A stretch of DNA of 64,000 nucleotides from Fumia sp045121595 (GCA_045121595.1 JBGVGI010000091.1:62001-126000); one strand, 5' to 3'; positions 43,827 through 51,789 are shown, numbered from the stretch's first letter. The notes: generated by a model not told the origin, from the letters alone. Made by a program: numbers and translations.

Positions 43827-44137
43827 CGCGGAACGTCAGCGCCAGGCGGAAACGACAACGAATTCGCCTGGCCATAAGAACGACGGCCGGCGTCCTTGCC
43901 TTCATTTCATTTATGGGCCTTTTAGGGACGGTCGGCGCGGTCGAGTGCGACACAGTTCCACTTCTGGAAGGAACGATCAGAATGTTCGGATTCCTTTTCC
44001 TGTGGGCCGGATTTATGTTCCTGGCCGGCGCCTTCCAACCAGTACGCAAGGAAAGGAGGAAACGCCGTGAAGTACACCGCGACACTGTCGCCAGTCCAGG
44101 TCGGACAGGCTGTCAAAAGCCTTATTCTTCTTGGTGA
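43823..44137 (+). CDS. Small phage membrane protein
   Basis: 104 residues, basic N-terminus (TRNVSARRKRQRIRLAIR), two hydrophobic helices (about 20-42 and 54-70) and a basic tail. Its start overlaps the previous stop (ATGA). No family recognised. The C-terminal part overlaps the next small gene, so the true end may be functionally unimportant. Confidence 0.6.
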   Translation: MTRNVSARRKRQRIRLAIRTTAGVLAFISFMGLLGTVGAVECDTVPLLEGTIRMFGFLFLWAGFMFLAGAFQPVRKERRKRREVHRDTVASPGRTGCQKPYSSW

Positions 44138-44228
44138 AAAGAAGATCACCATTGAAGAAACAGAAAAAGACCGTTTCGTCGTCACCACAACAACCGAAAC
44201 GGCCCATTCCAAAAAAACCTGTAAATAG
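44067..44228 (+). CDS. 53-residue phage protein of unknown function
   Basis: GTG start with AAAGGAGG upstream; encodes MKYTATLSPVQVGQAVKS... ending AHSKKTCK. It overlaps the 3' part of the preceding gene in another frame. Its ribosome-binding site is better than most here and it fills an otherwise empty stretch. No domain recognised. Confidence 0.55.
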   Translation: MKYTATLSPVQVGQAVKSLILLGEKKITIEETEKDRFVVTTTTETAHSKKTCK

Positions 44229-44254
44229 TATAGCACAGAAAGGAGCAAATTTCA

Positions 44255-44455
44255 ATGCTGAATTTTTATGACACCGAAGCCGTGAAGGCTTTTACCTTAA
44301 AAATCCTGGTCGAGAACCGCGAACTGACTGAAAGTCTGGAATTCGAACGCCGCAGTTCTACCGACTGGTTCAACCGTTGCAGAGAAGCCGAAAAGAAGGC
44401 CGCTGATCTGGAAGCAGAACTGGCCGCCCTGAAGGGAGGTTCCCCGAATGAATAA
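44255..44455 (+). CDS. Small coiled-coil phage protein
   Basis: 66 residues, mostly helical with a heptad-like C-terminal half (REAEKKAADLEAELAALKGG). AAAGGAG precedes the ATG. The stop overlaps the start of the Gp157 gene by 8 bases. Unknown function; such proteins are common ahead of Gp157 in Firmicutes phages. Confidence 0.65.
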   Translation: MLNFYDTEAVKAFTLKILVENRELTESLEFERRSSTDWFNRCREAEKKAADLEAELAALKGGSPNE

Positions 44456-44942
44456 CAGCCTGTATGAAATCACCCGTGAATATCTGGAAGCCTTCGACCG
44501 CCTGGAGGTCGACGAAGAAACCGGCGAAATCCTGAACTTTGAAGCAGTGGACGCCCTGGCCGGTGTGTTTGAGGAAAAGGCCGAATCTGTGGCCTGTTAC
44601 ATTAAGAACCTGGAAGCCTTTATCGGTTCCCTGAAGACAGAGGAATCGAGCCTGGCAGAGCGCAGAAAGAGCGCAGAACGTAAGGTTGACAACATGAAGA
44701 AGTATCTGACTTCCTGTCTGGACGCCGCCGGCCGCGATAAGGTCGAAACCGCAAAGGTCCGCGTGTCCTTCAGAAAGTCCGTCGCGGTGAGTATCGACGA
44801 CGAAGGCGCCCTTCCGGCTGACTATATCGTGGAAACCGTGTCCACGAAACCGGACAAGACGGCGATCAAGAAGGCGATTCAGGCCGGTCAGGAAATCACC
44901 GGCGCGTCGCTGATCGAGAACCGAAACATTCAGATCAAGTAA
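44448..44942 (+). CDS. Siphovirus Gp157-family protein
   Basis: 164 residues matching the Gp157 pattern: helical N-terminus SLYEITREYLEAFDRLEVDE, LNFEAVDALAGVFEEKAESV, KYLTSCLDAAGRDKVE, then a beta-rich part VRVSFRKSVAVSI and PDKTAIKKAIQAGQEI. Family members sit beside single-strand annealing proteins in phage recombination modules, as here. 11 of its 12 leucines use CTG. Confidence 0.88.
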   Translation: MNNSLYEITREYLEAFDRLEVDEETGEILNFEAVDALAGVFEEKAESVACYIKNLEAFIGSLKTEESSLAERRKSAERKVDNMKKYLTSCLDAAGRDKVETAKVRVSFRKSVAVSIDDEGALPADYIVETVSTKPDKTAIKKAIQAGQEITGASLIENRNIQIK

Positions 44943-44954
44943 GGGGGCGACGAT

Positions 44955-45728
44955 ATGAAAGAATTCACCATTCCCCTTCTGACTGAACAGGACATTGACT
45001 GTCGTGTCCAGTCCGTCAGCAAAGCGAAGACCGGCAAGGTCGGCGCCGTCCTTCTTCTTTACAAGGACGCCCGTGTCGATATGCGAATCCTGGACCTGGT
45101 CTTCGGCCCTGGCAACTGGCAGAGAACCCACGAAGTAATCAACGGGAACCTGTTCTGTTCGATCGACATCTGGGACGAAGAAAAGAAAACCTGGGTCCGG
45201 AAACAGGACGTCGGTGTCGAGAGCAACACCGAAAAGGAAAAAGGTCAGGCGTCGGACGCCTTCAAACGTGCCGGCTTTAACGTCGGGATCGGCCGTGAAC
45301 TTTACACCGGCCCGTTCATTTATGTCGAACTGGCAGACGGCGAATTCTATTCCGAACGTCAGGGAAACAAAGAGGTCTTCAAGTGCTATTCGAACACACG
45401 CTTCAAGGTGTCGAAGATCGCCTATGACGACCGCCGCGAAATCTGTGACCTGGTGATCGTGGACCGGAACGGCGTTGTCCGCTTCAATATGAACGGTTAC
45501 ACCCAGGCGCCCAGAGCCGCCCAGAACGCGCCCCAGAACGCCGCACAGGCCCAGGGTGGACAAACTACCAACCGCGCACCGCAAAGCGCGCCACAGGCCC
45601 AGAATAACGGCCAGACGACCGGTTCTGTGTGTCCTGTATGTGGCGGACCTATCAGTTCCGCCGAACAGCAATATTCCATGAAAAAGTATGGCCGCGAAAT
45701 GTGTCGCGCTTGCCAGAAGAACGCTTGA
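44955..45728 (+). CDS. Rad52-like single-strand annealing protein with C-terminal zinc ribbon
   Basis: 257 residues. Residues 1-180 match Rad52/DdrA-type annealases: LDLVFGPGNWQRTHEVINGN, then EKGQASDAFKRAGFNVGIGR followed by ELYTGPFIYV. A Gln/Ala/Asn-rich linker follows (about 185-220). The C-terminus is CPVCGG...CRACQ, a CxxC-CxxC zinc ribbon. It would anneal SSB-coated strands during phage replication and recombination; phage SSB and RusA are encoded nearby. Confidence 0.87.
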   Translation: MKEFTIPLLTEQDIDCRVQSVSKAKTGKVGAVLLLYKDARVDMRILDLVFGPGNWQRTHEVINGNLFCSIDIWDEEKKTWVRKQDVGVESNTEKEKGQASDAFKRAGFNVGIGRELYTGPFIYVELADGEFYSERQGNKEVFKCYSNTRFKVSKIAYDDRREICDLVIVDRNGVVRFNMNGYTQAPRAAQNAPQNAAQAQGGQTTNRAPQSAPQAQNNGQTTGSVCPVCGGPISSAEQQYSMKKYGREMCRACQKNA

Positions 45729-45743
45729 AAGGTGGTGTAAGAA

Positions 45744-46529
45744 ATGCCAAGTCGCATTTTGAAAGAATCGATCTGCACGTCGGAAAACCTGGCCACAATT
45801 TCGGCCGAAGCGGAAGTCCTGTTCTATCGTCTGATCGTCAAAGCGGACGACTTCGGCCTGTACCACGGGAACCCGAAGATTATCGCTTCACTTCTGTTCC
45901 CTTTGAGCGTCCCGACCGAACGAAAAGTCGCTTCCTGGCTTTCCGAATTGTGCAAGGCCGGCCTGGTGGCTACATATACGGCCGCCGAAGACGGCAAGAA
46001 ATACCTGAAATTACTGTCCTGGGACAAACACCAGAACAGGCGCGCTATGAAAAGCAAGTTTCCGCTTCCGTGTTCACTTGATAGCATTTGCACACAACAG
46101 GAAACAAGTGAAGATTTTGACACTTGCGCGCAAATGCAAACAGATTCTTCCGTAAACGTAAACGAAAACGAAAACGAAAACGTAAACGAGGAACGAAAAC
46201 GAGTAACGGCGCAACACGGCGCCGGTGGTGGCGACGGTTTTGACCGTTTCTGGTCTGCTTATCCCCGAAAGGTCGGTAAGAAGGACGCCGTGAAGGTCTG
46301 GAACCAGATCAAGCCTGACGAAGCACTGACCGACCTGATCGTCCAGGGTGTCGAGCGTTGGAAGCGTTCTGAACAGTGGACGAAGGACGAAGGCCGCTTC
46401 ATTCCCTATCCGGCCACATTCCTTCGCGGTGAGCGTTGGAACGAATATGATCGCGCAGAGGTAACGCCTTCACCGAAGCCGACAGCCGCCAAAAACTACG
46501 ACGACGGCGAAGACTTCCTGGGTGAATAA
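45744..46529 (+). CDS. Phage replication initiation protein with internal hexamer repeats
   Basis: 261 residues. The N-terminal ~110 resemble winged-helix phage initiators (ISAEAEVLFYRLIVKADDFG, LVATYTAAEDGKKYLKLLSW). The middle is a low-complexity NVNENENENVNEE linker encoded by hexamer repeats. The C-terminal part (FDRFWSAYPRKVGKKDAVKV...FIPYPATFLRGERW) is the usual end of DnaD-like/phage O-type proteins that bind the helicase loader. The loader gene follows after 2 bases. Confidence 0.85.
   Translation: MPSRILKESICTSENLATISAEAEVLFYRLIVKADDFGLYHGNPKIIASLLFPLSVPTERKVASWLSELCKAGLVATYTAAEDGKKYLKLLSWDKHQNRRAMKSKFPLPCSLDSICTQQETSEDFDTCAQMQTDSSVNVNENENENVNEERKRVTAQHGAGGGDGFDRFWSAYPRKVGKKDAVKVWNQIKPDEALTDLIVQGVERWKRSEQWTKDEGRFIPYPATFLRGERWNEYDRAEVTPSPKPTAAKNYDDGEDFLGE
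46152..46200 (+). repeat. Hexamer repeat array inside the initiator gene (candidate iterons/origin)
   Basis: Six consecutive hexamers of GTAAAC or GAAAAC (46152-46187) and a seventh at 46195. The stretch is AT-rich compared with the surrounding GC-rich gene. Lambdoid and many Firmicutes phages keep the origin as repeats within the initiator gene, so this is a reasonable origin candidate. Confidence 0.55.
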
Positions 46530-46531
46530 CC

Positions 46532-47380
46532 GTGGGAAACATCTTCAGCGACGTCGTGGAACAGATCGCCGCAAGGGGCCGCGCGAACAACGAAGCCGAA
46601 GGCGACTTCCGTGACGAAGAAGGCTTCCTGTGTTGCGGCAACTGCAAAACCCGAAAAGAACACCGCCTGGACCTGGGCGAAAAGACGGTCCTTGTTCCGT
46701 GTATGTGTAAATGCCGGTCAGAACAGGCGGAACGTGAACGCCAGGAGGAAGAACGCCGGAAGTTCCGCGAAATGGTCGAGCGCCGGCGAAAAGGCGGGAT
46801 CACCGATCCGTCATATCTGGTCCAGACCTTCGACCAGGACGACGGCCGGAATCAGAAGATCACTGACGTCTGTCTGAAGTACGTCGACCACTGGGAGGAA
46901 ATGAAGGCCGACAATATCGGAATTCTGTTCTACGGCGGCGTCGGGACCGGAAAGTCCTTCCTGGCCTGTTGTATCGCGAACGCGCTGATCGACAAGTGTG
47001 TCAGGGTCAGCGTCACGAACTTTCCCCGAATCCTGAACAAACTTCAGGGGTTCGGCGAAGACAAACAGGAATTCCTGGACAAGCTGAACCGTTATGACCT
47101 TCTGGTCATTGACGACCTGGGCGTCGAACGTGACACGTCGTATTCCGTGGAACAGGTCTTCAACATCATAGACGCCCGAAGCCGTTCCGGAAAACCCCTG
47201 ATCGTCACCACGAATCTTTCCCTGGCTGACCTTCAGAATCCGCCTTCCCTGGGATATGCGCGAATCTATGACCGAATCCTGGAAATGTGTCCGATCAAGC
47301 TGAAACTTGCCGGCGAATCCAGGCGAACCCAGAACGCCGCCGAACGGCGTGACAAGGCCCGAAAGATTCTGGGCCTGTGA
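46532..47380 (+). CDS. DnaC-like helicase loader ATPase
   Basis: 282 residues, GTG start. An N-terminal cysteine set (CCGNCKTRK, CMCKCRSE) suggests zinc binding. The AAA+ domain has Walker A LFYGGVGTGKSFLACCIANA near residue 130, Walker B YDLLVIDDLGVERDTSYSVE near 190, and a C-terminal arginine region (YDRILEMC...ESRR). Loads the host DnaB-type helicase at the phage origin. Confidence 0.92.
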   Translation: MGNIFSDVVEQIAARGRANNEAEGDFRDEEGFLCCGNCKTRKEHRLDLGEKTVLVPCMCKCRSEQAERERQEEERRKFREMVERRRKGGITDPSYLVQTFDQDDGRNQKITDVCLKYVDHWEEMKADNIGILFYGGVGTGKSFLACCIANALIDKCVRVSVTNFPRILNKLQGFGEDKQEFLDKLNRYDLLVIDDLGVERDTSYSVEQVFNIIDARSRSGKPLIVTTNLSLADLQNPPSLGYARIYDRILEMCPIKLKLAGESRRTQNAAERRDKARKILGL

Positions 47381-47397
47381 GGAAAGGACGTGAACGA

Positions 47398-47805
47398 GTG
47401 AAAAAACAGTACAAACTGACCATTCCTGGCCTTCTGCCAGGGTTAAACGAATACATTGACGCCGAAAGGGCCGTCAAGGGTAAGTATAAGGCCGCCGCCA
47501 TGAAGAAACAGGCCGAAAACGTGATCGGCTACATGGTGAAGACACAGCTTCGCGGCGTACATTTCGACCGCCCCGTCGTGATCCATTACCTGTGGATCGA
47601 ACCGAACCGCCGCCGCGATAAGGACAATATCGCCTTCGCGAAAAAGTTCATTCAGGACAGCCTGGTCCACTGTGGCGTCCTGGAAAATGACGGGTGGAAC
47701 CAGATTGAACATTTTACGGACGACTTCGACGTGGACCCGAAAGACCCACGAATCGAAGTCACGATCGAGGAATTCGAAGGAGGAAAAACAAATGGTAAAC
47801 GCTAA
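47398..47805 (+). CDS. RusA-family Holliday junction endonuclease
   Basis: 135 residues from the GTG giving MKKQYKLTIPGLLPGLNEYI; an upstream GTG overlapping the loader stop has a poorer ribosome-binding site. Catalytic acids lie in PNRRRDKDNIAFAKKFIQDS and GVLENDGWNQIEHF, and IEVTIEEF ends the domain, all as in RusA. It resolves branched DNA made during phage replication. It ends 11 bases inside the next gene. Confidence 0.92.
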   Translation: MKKQYKLTIPGLLPGLNEYIDAERAVKGKYKAAAMKKQAENVIGYMVKTQLRGVHFDRPVVIHYLWIEPNRRRDKDNIAFAKKFIQDSLVHCGVLENDGWNQIEHFTDDFDVDPKDPRIEVTIEEFEGGKTNGKR

Positions 47806-48490
47806 AATCAAGGACCTCGCACCTGGAACCGTATTCAACGCCGGACCGATCGACGTCCGGATTCTGGAACACTTCACGAACGGAAGAACCCTTCTGATCG
47901 CCGACACCTGTATCGCCGACCGCCACTTCGCGGATCAGCCTTTCAAGACCAGACCCGAAAAGCCGGAAACGAATCCGAACGACTGGCGCTTCAGTAATCT
48001 TCGAAAGGAACTGAACACCGAATTCCTGGCCGCTTTCGACCAGGCTGAAGGGCCTATCCGTTCCGCCCACATTCTGACGGCCGACTGGGACCTGGCAGAC
48101 CACGAAGGCGGCGCCGGTTACGGTATCATTCAGGACAAGATCGCCCTTCTGTCTGAAGCCATGTTCCGCAAGTACAGCGAACAGGACCTTCTGGCCCTGG
48201 ACGACTGGTGGTGGCTGATCACCCCGTACGCCGGCAACGCGTACTATGCGCGCCGTGTCAGCGCTGGCGGCAGTCTGTACAGCCACGACGCGTACACTGG
48301 CTACCGTGGCGTTCGGCCGGCTTTCTATGTGGAATCTGGGATCACTTTATCCCTGGAACCTGACCAGGTCGAACTTTCTGATTCTGCACTGTTGGCCGAA
48401 TTCACTTCGAAACAGCTTGTCGAAGAAGTCCTTCGAAGAATCGCCGAAGGCCAGGAAGACGGTGACGAAGATGAAAGTGAAATATGGTGA
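47792..48490 (+). CDS. DUF6273-domain protein
   Basis: 232 residues from ATG with GGAGG 9 bases upstream. The core DWWWLITPYAGNAYYARRVS and YTGYRGVRPAFYVESGI matches DUF6273, a domain common in Clostridia and their phages. The GVRPA-type ending and Trp/Gly pattern look like a C-type-lectin/formylglycine-enzyme fold, which would suggest ligand binding (inference). The function is unknown. Confidence 0.75.
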   Translation: MVNAKIKDLAPGTVFNAGPIDVRILEHFTNGRTLLIADTCIADRHFADQPFKTRPEKPETNPNDWRFSNLRKELNTEFLAAFDQAEGPIRSAHILTADWDLADHEGGAGYGIIQDKIALLSEAMFRKYSEQDLLALDDWWWLITPYAGNAYYARRVSAGGSLYSHDAYTGYRGVRPAFYVESGITLSLEPDQVELSDSALLAEFTSKQLVEEVLRRIAEGQEDGDEDESEIW

Positions 48491-48704
48491 TCTGAAGGCC
48501 GGCGACGTCTTCGAAGACAACAACTGGCCGTATGTAAAGACAACCGAAGCGAACCAGGCGGTCGAACTTTCCACCGGCGCCCTGGTCCACTTCTTCAACG
48601 GTTCCCTGGTGGACGAAAGTGACCTTGTCCTGGTCCACCAGGCCGTCCTTCCGGCTGAAATGCCGGATCACCTGAAGGGAGGTCTGAAGCATGGAAAAGA
48701 CTGA
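48471..48704 (+). CDS. Small phage protein of unknown function
   Basis: 77 residues from the ATG giving MKVKYGDLKAGDVFEDNNWP. Overlaps the previous gene by 20 bases and the next by 14. The pattern (KVKYGDLKAGDVF...VELSTGALVHFF) is a small beta-rich domain seen in phage accessory genes. No role can be assigned. Confidence 0.65.
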   Translation: MKVKYGDLKAGDVFEDNNWPYVKTTEANQAVELSTGALVHFFNGSLVDESDLVLVHQAVLPAEMPDHLKGGLKHGKD

Positions 48705-48957
48705 TCTTCAGATCGCAGTCGAAGCCGAACTGGGCGTCGAACTGTGTCCCGTATTCTTCGCGGACGCCGAACAATACGCCAGAAGGAAACTGGAAGTCGC
48801 GAACCGGTCCGCCGGCCGCGAATGGGGTGAAGACGGCTACGGTGACGAATACCTGGTCTTACTGATCCCCGACGTGATCCGCGAAATGGCCTTTTCCGTC
48901 TACTGTGAAAAGCGGTCAGCCGAAAACCTGGCCGCCAGAAAGGCGGTGGCCACATGA
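48691..48957 (+). CDS. Small phage protein of unknown function
   Basis: 88 residues, predicted mostly helical (DLQIAVEAELGVEL, ADAEQYARRKLEVAN, PDVIREMAFSVYCEKRSAEN). GGGAGG precedes the ATG. No family recognised. It overlaps the methyltransferase start by 4 bases. Confidence 0.65.
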   Translation: MEKTDLQIAVEAELGVELCPVFFADAEQYARRKLEVANRSAGREWGEDGYGDEYLVLLIPDVIREMAFSVYCEKRSAENLAARKAVAT

Positions 48958-49506
48958 TACCATTCCCAGACAAAAAATATTCCGTGATCTATGCTGACCC
49001 ACCCTGGAACTATGCCGCCGGCGGCGCCACGCGAAACGCCGAAAGGCATTATAAGACCATGAAGCCGGAAGACATCTTCGACCTTCCGGTCCAGGATATA
49101 GCCGAAGACGACTGTCTTCTGTTCATGTGGGCCACATTCCCGAACCTGGACGTCGCCCTGGAAGCGATCAAACGGTGGGGTTTTACATACAAGACCGCCG
49201 CGTTCGTCTGGGTAAAGAGGAACAAGAAGTCCCCTTCCTGGTTCTGGGGCCTGGGGAACTGGACACGCGCGAACGCTGAAGTTTGCCTTCTGGCCACAAA
49301 GGGCAAGCCGAAACGCGCTTCCGCGTCCGTCCACAGTGTAATCGACGCCCCGATCGGCCGCCACAGTGAGAAGCCGGCCGAAACCCGTGACCGTATAGTT
49401 CGGCTTGCGGGGGGGGGGTACACGAATCGAGTTATTCGCCAGACAGACGGCCCCTGGGTGGGACGCCTGGGGCGACGAAGTGGAAGGCGGTGTCGTAAGT
49501 GAGTAA
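48954..49506 (+). pseudogene. MT-A70 adenine-N6 DNA methyltransferase split by a G10 tract (phase-variable or frameshifted)
   Basis: Residues 1-150 are a good MT-A70 domain: SVIYADPPWNY (catalytic DPPW), RHYKTMKPEDIFDL, LFMWATFPNLDVALEAIKRW, WGLGNWTRANAEVCLLATKG, RHSEKPAETRDRIVRL. In the read frame, ten Gs (49409-49418) lead to an atypical tail. With nine Gs the frame becomes TRIELFARQTAPGWDAWGDE, the expected family ending, stopping at 49506 and overlapping the next GTG. The gene is therefore off, shifted by slippage, or a sequencing error. Confidence 0.85.
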
Positions 49507-49882
49507 CACCAGAGAACAGGCGCTTATTCAGCGCATAAAGGACCGGATCGCATACCACGCGAACGAACACCGGCACACATACGAAGTCGGAAAGGGCGTC
49601 ATGGACTACCTGGCGCGCGATCTTCTGGCAGACTTCAGGGACGCCGGCGGAATCTTGCCGCCCGTCACCCTGGGCGCCGAAGTCTATGTCGTATACCGCC
49701 GAAAGGCTACGCCGGCGAAGGTTATCTTCATAGGCATAAACGAAGAAAAACTGTTTTTCTTCAATGTCCTTCGCGGTGACATCAAGGCGAACTTTGCGAC
49801 ATACCAGTTCACCGAAAACGACATAGGTCGGGCCGTATTCCTGACGCCTGAAGACGCAGAACTGGAAGGTGTTTTGAAATGA
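49499..49882 (+). CDS. Phage protein of unknown function
   Basis: 127 residues, GTG start inside the end of the methyltransferase. N-terminal helical part (EQALIQRIKDRIAYHANEHR) then a beta-rich half (TLGAEVYVVYRRKATPAKVI...FTENDIGRAVFLTPEDAE) resembling small SH3-like phage accessory proteins that check template DNA or mRNA ends. Function unknown. Confidence 0.65.
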   Translation: MSNTREQALIQRIKDRIAYHANEHRHTYEVGKGVMDYLARDLLADFRDAGGILPPVTLGAEVYVVYRRKATPAKVIFIGINEEKLFFFNVLRGDIKANFATYQFTENDIGRAVFLTPEDAELEGVLK

Positions 49883-50115
49883 TCCGCCGCAAGAAAGAAC
49901 GCCCGAAATGGCGATACGACTTCAACTGTCGCAAGTGCGACAACATTCAGGAAATACACGACAACCGGAAGAACCGTCACGGCGATTATTGTGTCGCCTG
50001 TATCGAAAGAGCCGACGCCGGTCTTCCCAGTCCTATACACGCCGACGAAGCTGACCGCGTGGTCCGCTGTGACTGCTTCAAGGCGATCCCAGAAAAGGAA
50101 GGTGAACCGAAATGA
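49879..50115 (+). CDS. Small zinc-ribbon-like phage protein
   Basis: 78 residues with CRKCDNIQE and YCVACIERADAG forming a CxxC-CxxC pair, and a later CDC. Likely zinc-binding. Start and stop overlap both neighbours (ATGA). Unknown function. Confidence 0.65.
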   Translation: MIRRKKERPKWRYDFNCRKCDNIQEIHDNRKNRHGDYCVACIERADAGLPSPIHADEADRVVRCDCFKAIPEKEGEPK

Positions 50116-50645
50116 AGCAACTGACATTTAGTTTCCTGTGTCTGCTTCTGGGAAGTGTCCTGATCTGTACGTCCTTCGTTATGGCGGCCGAACCGGCCGC
50201 CGCTGAAGGAATTATCCAGGACGAAGGAAAAGGCGCCCAGGAAGCGATTCTGGCGCCCGTGGAGCCGCTTGAAACGTCCACCCTTATTCTTCCCCTACCA
50301 GAAGAAACAAAGCCGCCAGAACCGGCCTGGGTGACCGTAACGGCGACGGCTTACTGTCCTTGCGAAAAATGCTGTGGCGTCTGGGCCGAAAACCGGCCGA
50401 ACGGTATCGTCTACACCGCGTCAGGCGCTATCGCCCAGGAAGGCGTCACGATCGCGGCCGACTGGGACGTCTATCCGCCAGGAACCGTCCTTTACATAGA
50501 AGGCCTGGGCGAATACACCGTCCAGGATCGCGGCGGCGCCATAAAGGGCCAGAAGATCGACGTCTACTTCGAAAGCCACGAAGACGCCCTTCAGTTCGGG
50601 CGCCAGGAATTACGAATCCAGGTCGTGAAGGCGGTGACGGAATGA
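50112..50645 (+). CDS. Secreted 3D-domain protein (RpfB/YocH-like cell-wall hydrolase domain)
   Basis: 177 residues: hydrophobic N-terminal helix ending near MAAEP, Pro/Glu-rich spacer (residues 35-75), then a 3D domain with VTVTATAYCPCEKCCG, TASGAIAQEG, DVYPPGTVLYIEG and YTVQDRGGAIKGQKIDVYF, containing the family's conserved Asp residues. This fold is related to MltA and is found in resuscitation/stationary-phase wall enzymes. Its place among early replication genes is unusual for a wall-active protein. Confidence 0.85.
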   Translation: MKQLTFSFLCLLLGSVLICTSFVMAAEPAAAEGIIQDEGKGAQEAILAPVEPLETSTLILPLPEETKPPEPAWVTVTATAYCPCEKCCGVWAENRPNGIVYTASGAIAQEGVTIAADWDVYPPGTVLYIEGLGEYTVQDRGGAIKGQKIDVYFESHEDALQFGRQELRIQVVKAVTE

Positions 50646-51001
50646 AGAATCTGAACTATCTGAATCAATACCGCCAGGACGTCCGCCACATATACGGAAC
50701 CAACGGCGACGAATACAACGGCGCCTTCAAGGTCTATGTGAACGGCCGGTCCTTCTTCGTGATCGCCAGTAACGGCGGAGGGTGGGAACACGTCAGCGTG
50801 ACGCCATGCAACCAGAAACGGAAAACCTGTCCGACCTGGGAAGAAATGTGTGTGATCAAGGATATGTTCTTCGAAGAAGACGAATGGGCCGTCGAATACC
50901 ACCCTTCAAAATCCGACTATGTGAATAATCACAATTACTGTCTGCACCTGTGGCGGCCGATCGGACAGGACCTGGTCACGTCGCCGAAAATTTATGTGTG
51001 A
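50642..51001 (+). CDS. DUF7694-like phage protein
   Basis: 119 residues from the ATG overlapping the preceding stop. WEHVSVTPCNQKRKTCPTWE followed by EMCVIKDMFFEEDEWAVEYH and YCLHLWRP is a pattern seen repeatedly in phage early regions (DUF7694). No biochemical role is known. Confidence 0.7.
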   Translation: MKNLNYLNQYRQDVRHIYGTNGDEYNGAFKVYVNGRSFFVIASNGGGWEHVSVTPCNQKRKTCPTWEEMCVIKDMFFEEDEWAVEYHPSKSDYVNNHNYCLHLWRPIGQDLVTSPKIYV

Positions 51002-51013
51002 AAGGAATCTATC

Positions 51014-51373
51014 ATGGAAATTAACGAACTGGTCAAGAAGGCCCACGAAAACGCCGTGAATCATGGGTTCTGGGACCCGACACCGGCGTTCGGAACATCT
51101 ATCGCCCTGATCCACAGCGAACTTTCCGAAGCACTGGAAGAAGAACGCGAAGGAAACCCTGACTTCTGGTTCAAAGAGGTCAACGGCTTCAAGGTGTCCG
51201 ACATGAACGAATGGCGCGGCGAAAAGCCTGAAGGCGTGGCCGTGGAACTGGCCGACGCAGTGATCCGGATCGCCGACCTTTGCGGTCACCTGGGAATCGA
51301 CCTGGACGCCGTGATCCGCCTGAAAATGGCCTACAATGAAGGCCGCCCGTACAAACACGGGAAGCAATTCTAA
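51014..51373 (+). CDS. MazG-like nucleotide pyrophosphohydrolase
   Basis: 119 residues, all-alpha. Metal-binding acids in IALIHSELSEALEEEREGN (ExxE) and AVELADAVIRIADLCGHLG (ExxD) are the MazG/dUTPase-2 pattern. Likely hydrolyses (d)NTPs or an alarmone to favour phage replication; substrate not predictable. Confidence 0.88.
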   Translation: MEINELVKKAHENAVNHGFWDPTPAFGTSIALIHSELSEALEEEREGNPDFWFKEVNGFKVSDMNEWRGEKPEGVAVELADAVIRIADLCGHLGIDLDAVIRLKMAYNEGRPYKHGKQF

Positions 51374-51393
51374 ACCGAAAGCGAGGAACCACA

Positions 51394-51789
51394 ATGAATC
51401 AATGTCAACTTCTGGGCCGCCTGACCCGTGACCCAGAACTGAAATACACCCCACAGGGAACGGCCGTCGTGTCGTTTTCCCTGGCTGTCGACCGCCGCTT
51501 CAACAGAGAGAAGGCCGACTTCATTGACGTCGTGGCCTGGCGTCAGACCGCCGAATTCATTTCGAAGCACTTCCAGAAGGGAACCAGGATCGCCGTCGTC
51601 GGTTCTATCCAGACCCGAACCTGGGAAGACAACGAAGGCCACAAAAGAAAGGCTGTCGAAGTCCTGGCCGATTCCGTCTATTTCGCAGACGCGAAGAAGG
51701 ACGCCGAAGCCGGCAGTTATGCCGCGAACGCCTTCGCTTCGGAAGGGTTCGAAGAAGTCCCTATCGACGACGGGGACCTTCCATTCTAA
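51394..51789 (+). CDS. ssb: Single-stranded DNA-binding protein
   Basis: 131 residues: OB-fold N-terminus (NQCQLLGRLTRDPELKYTPQ, AVVSFSLAVDRRF, FIDVVAWRQTAEFISKHFQK) and an acidic tip DDGDLPF for partner recruitment. Phage-encoded SSB to serve with the Rad52-like annealase. Confidence 0.95.
   Translation: MNQCQLLGRLTRDPELKYTPQGTAVVSFSLAVDRRFNREKADFIDVVAWRQTAEFISKHFQKGTRIAVVGSIQTRTWEDNEGHKRKAVEVLADSVYFADAKKDAEAGSYAANAFASEGFEEVPIDDGDLPF

Noticed and set aside
44370..45866. Long minus-strand open frame (498 codons) opposite the Gp157 and Rad52-like genes
   Set aside because: It mirrors GC-rich coding on the plus strand, has no ribosome-binding site or family motifs, and conflicts with well-supported genes.
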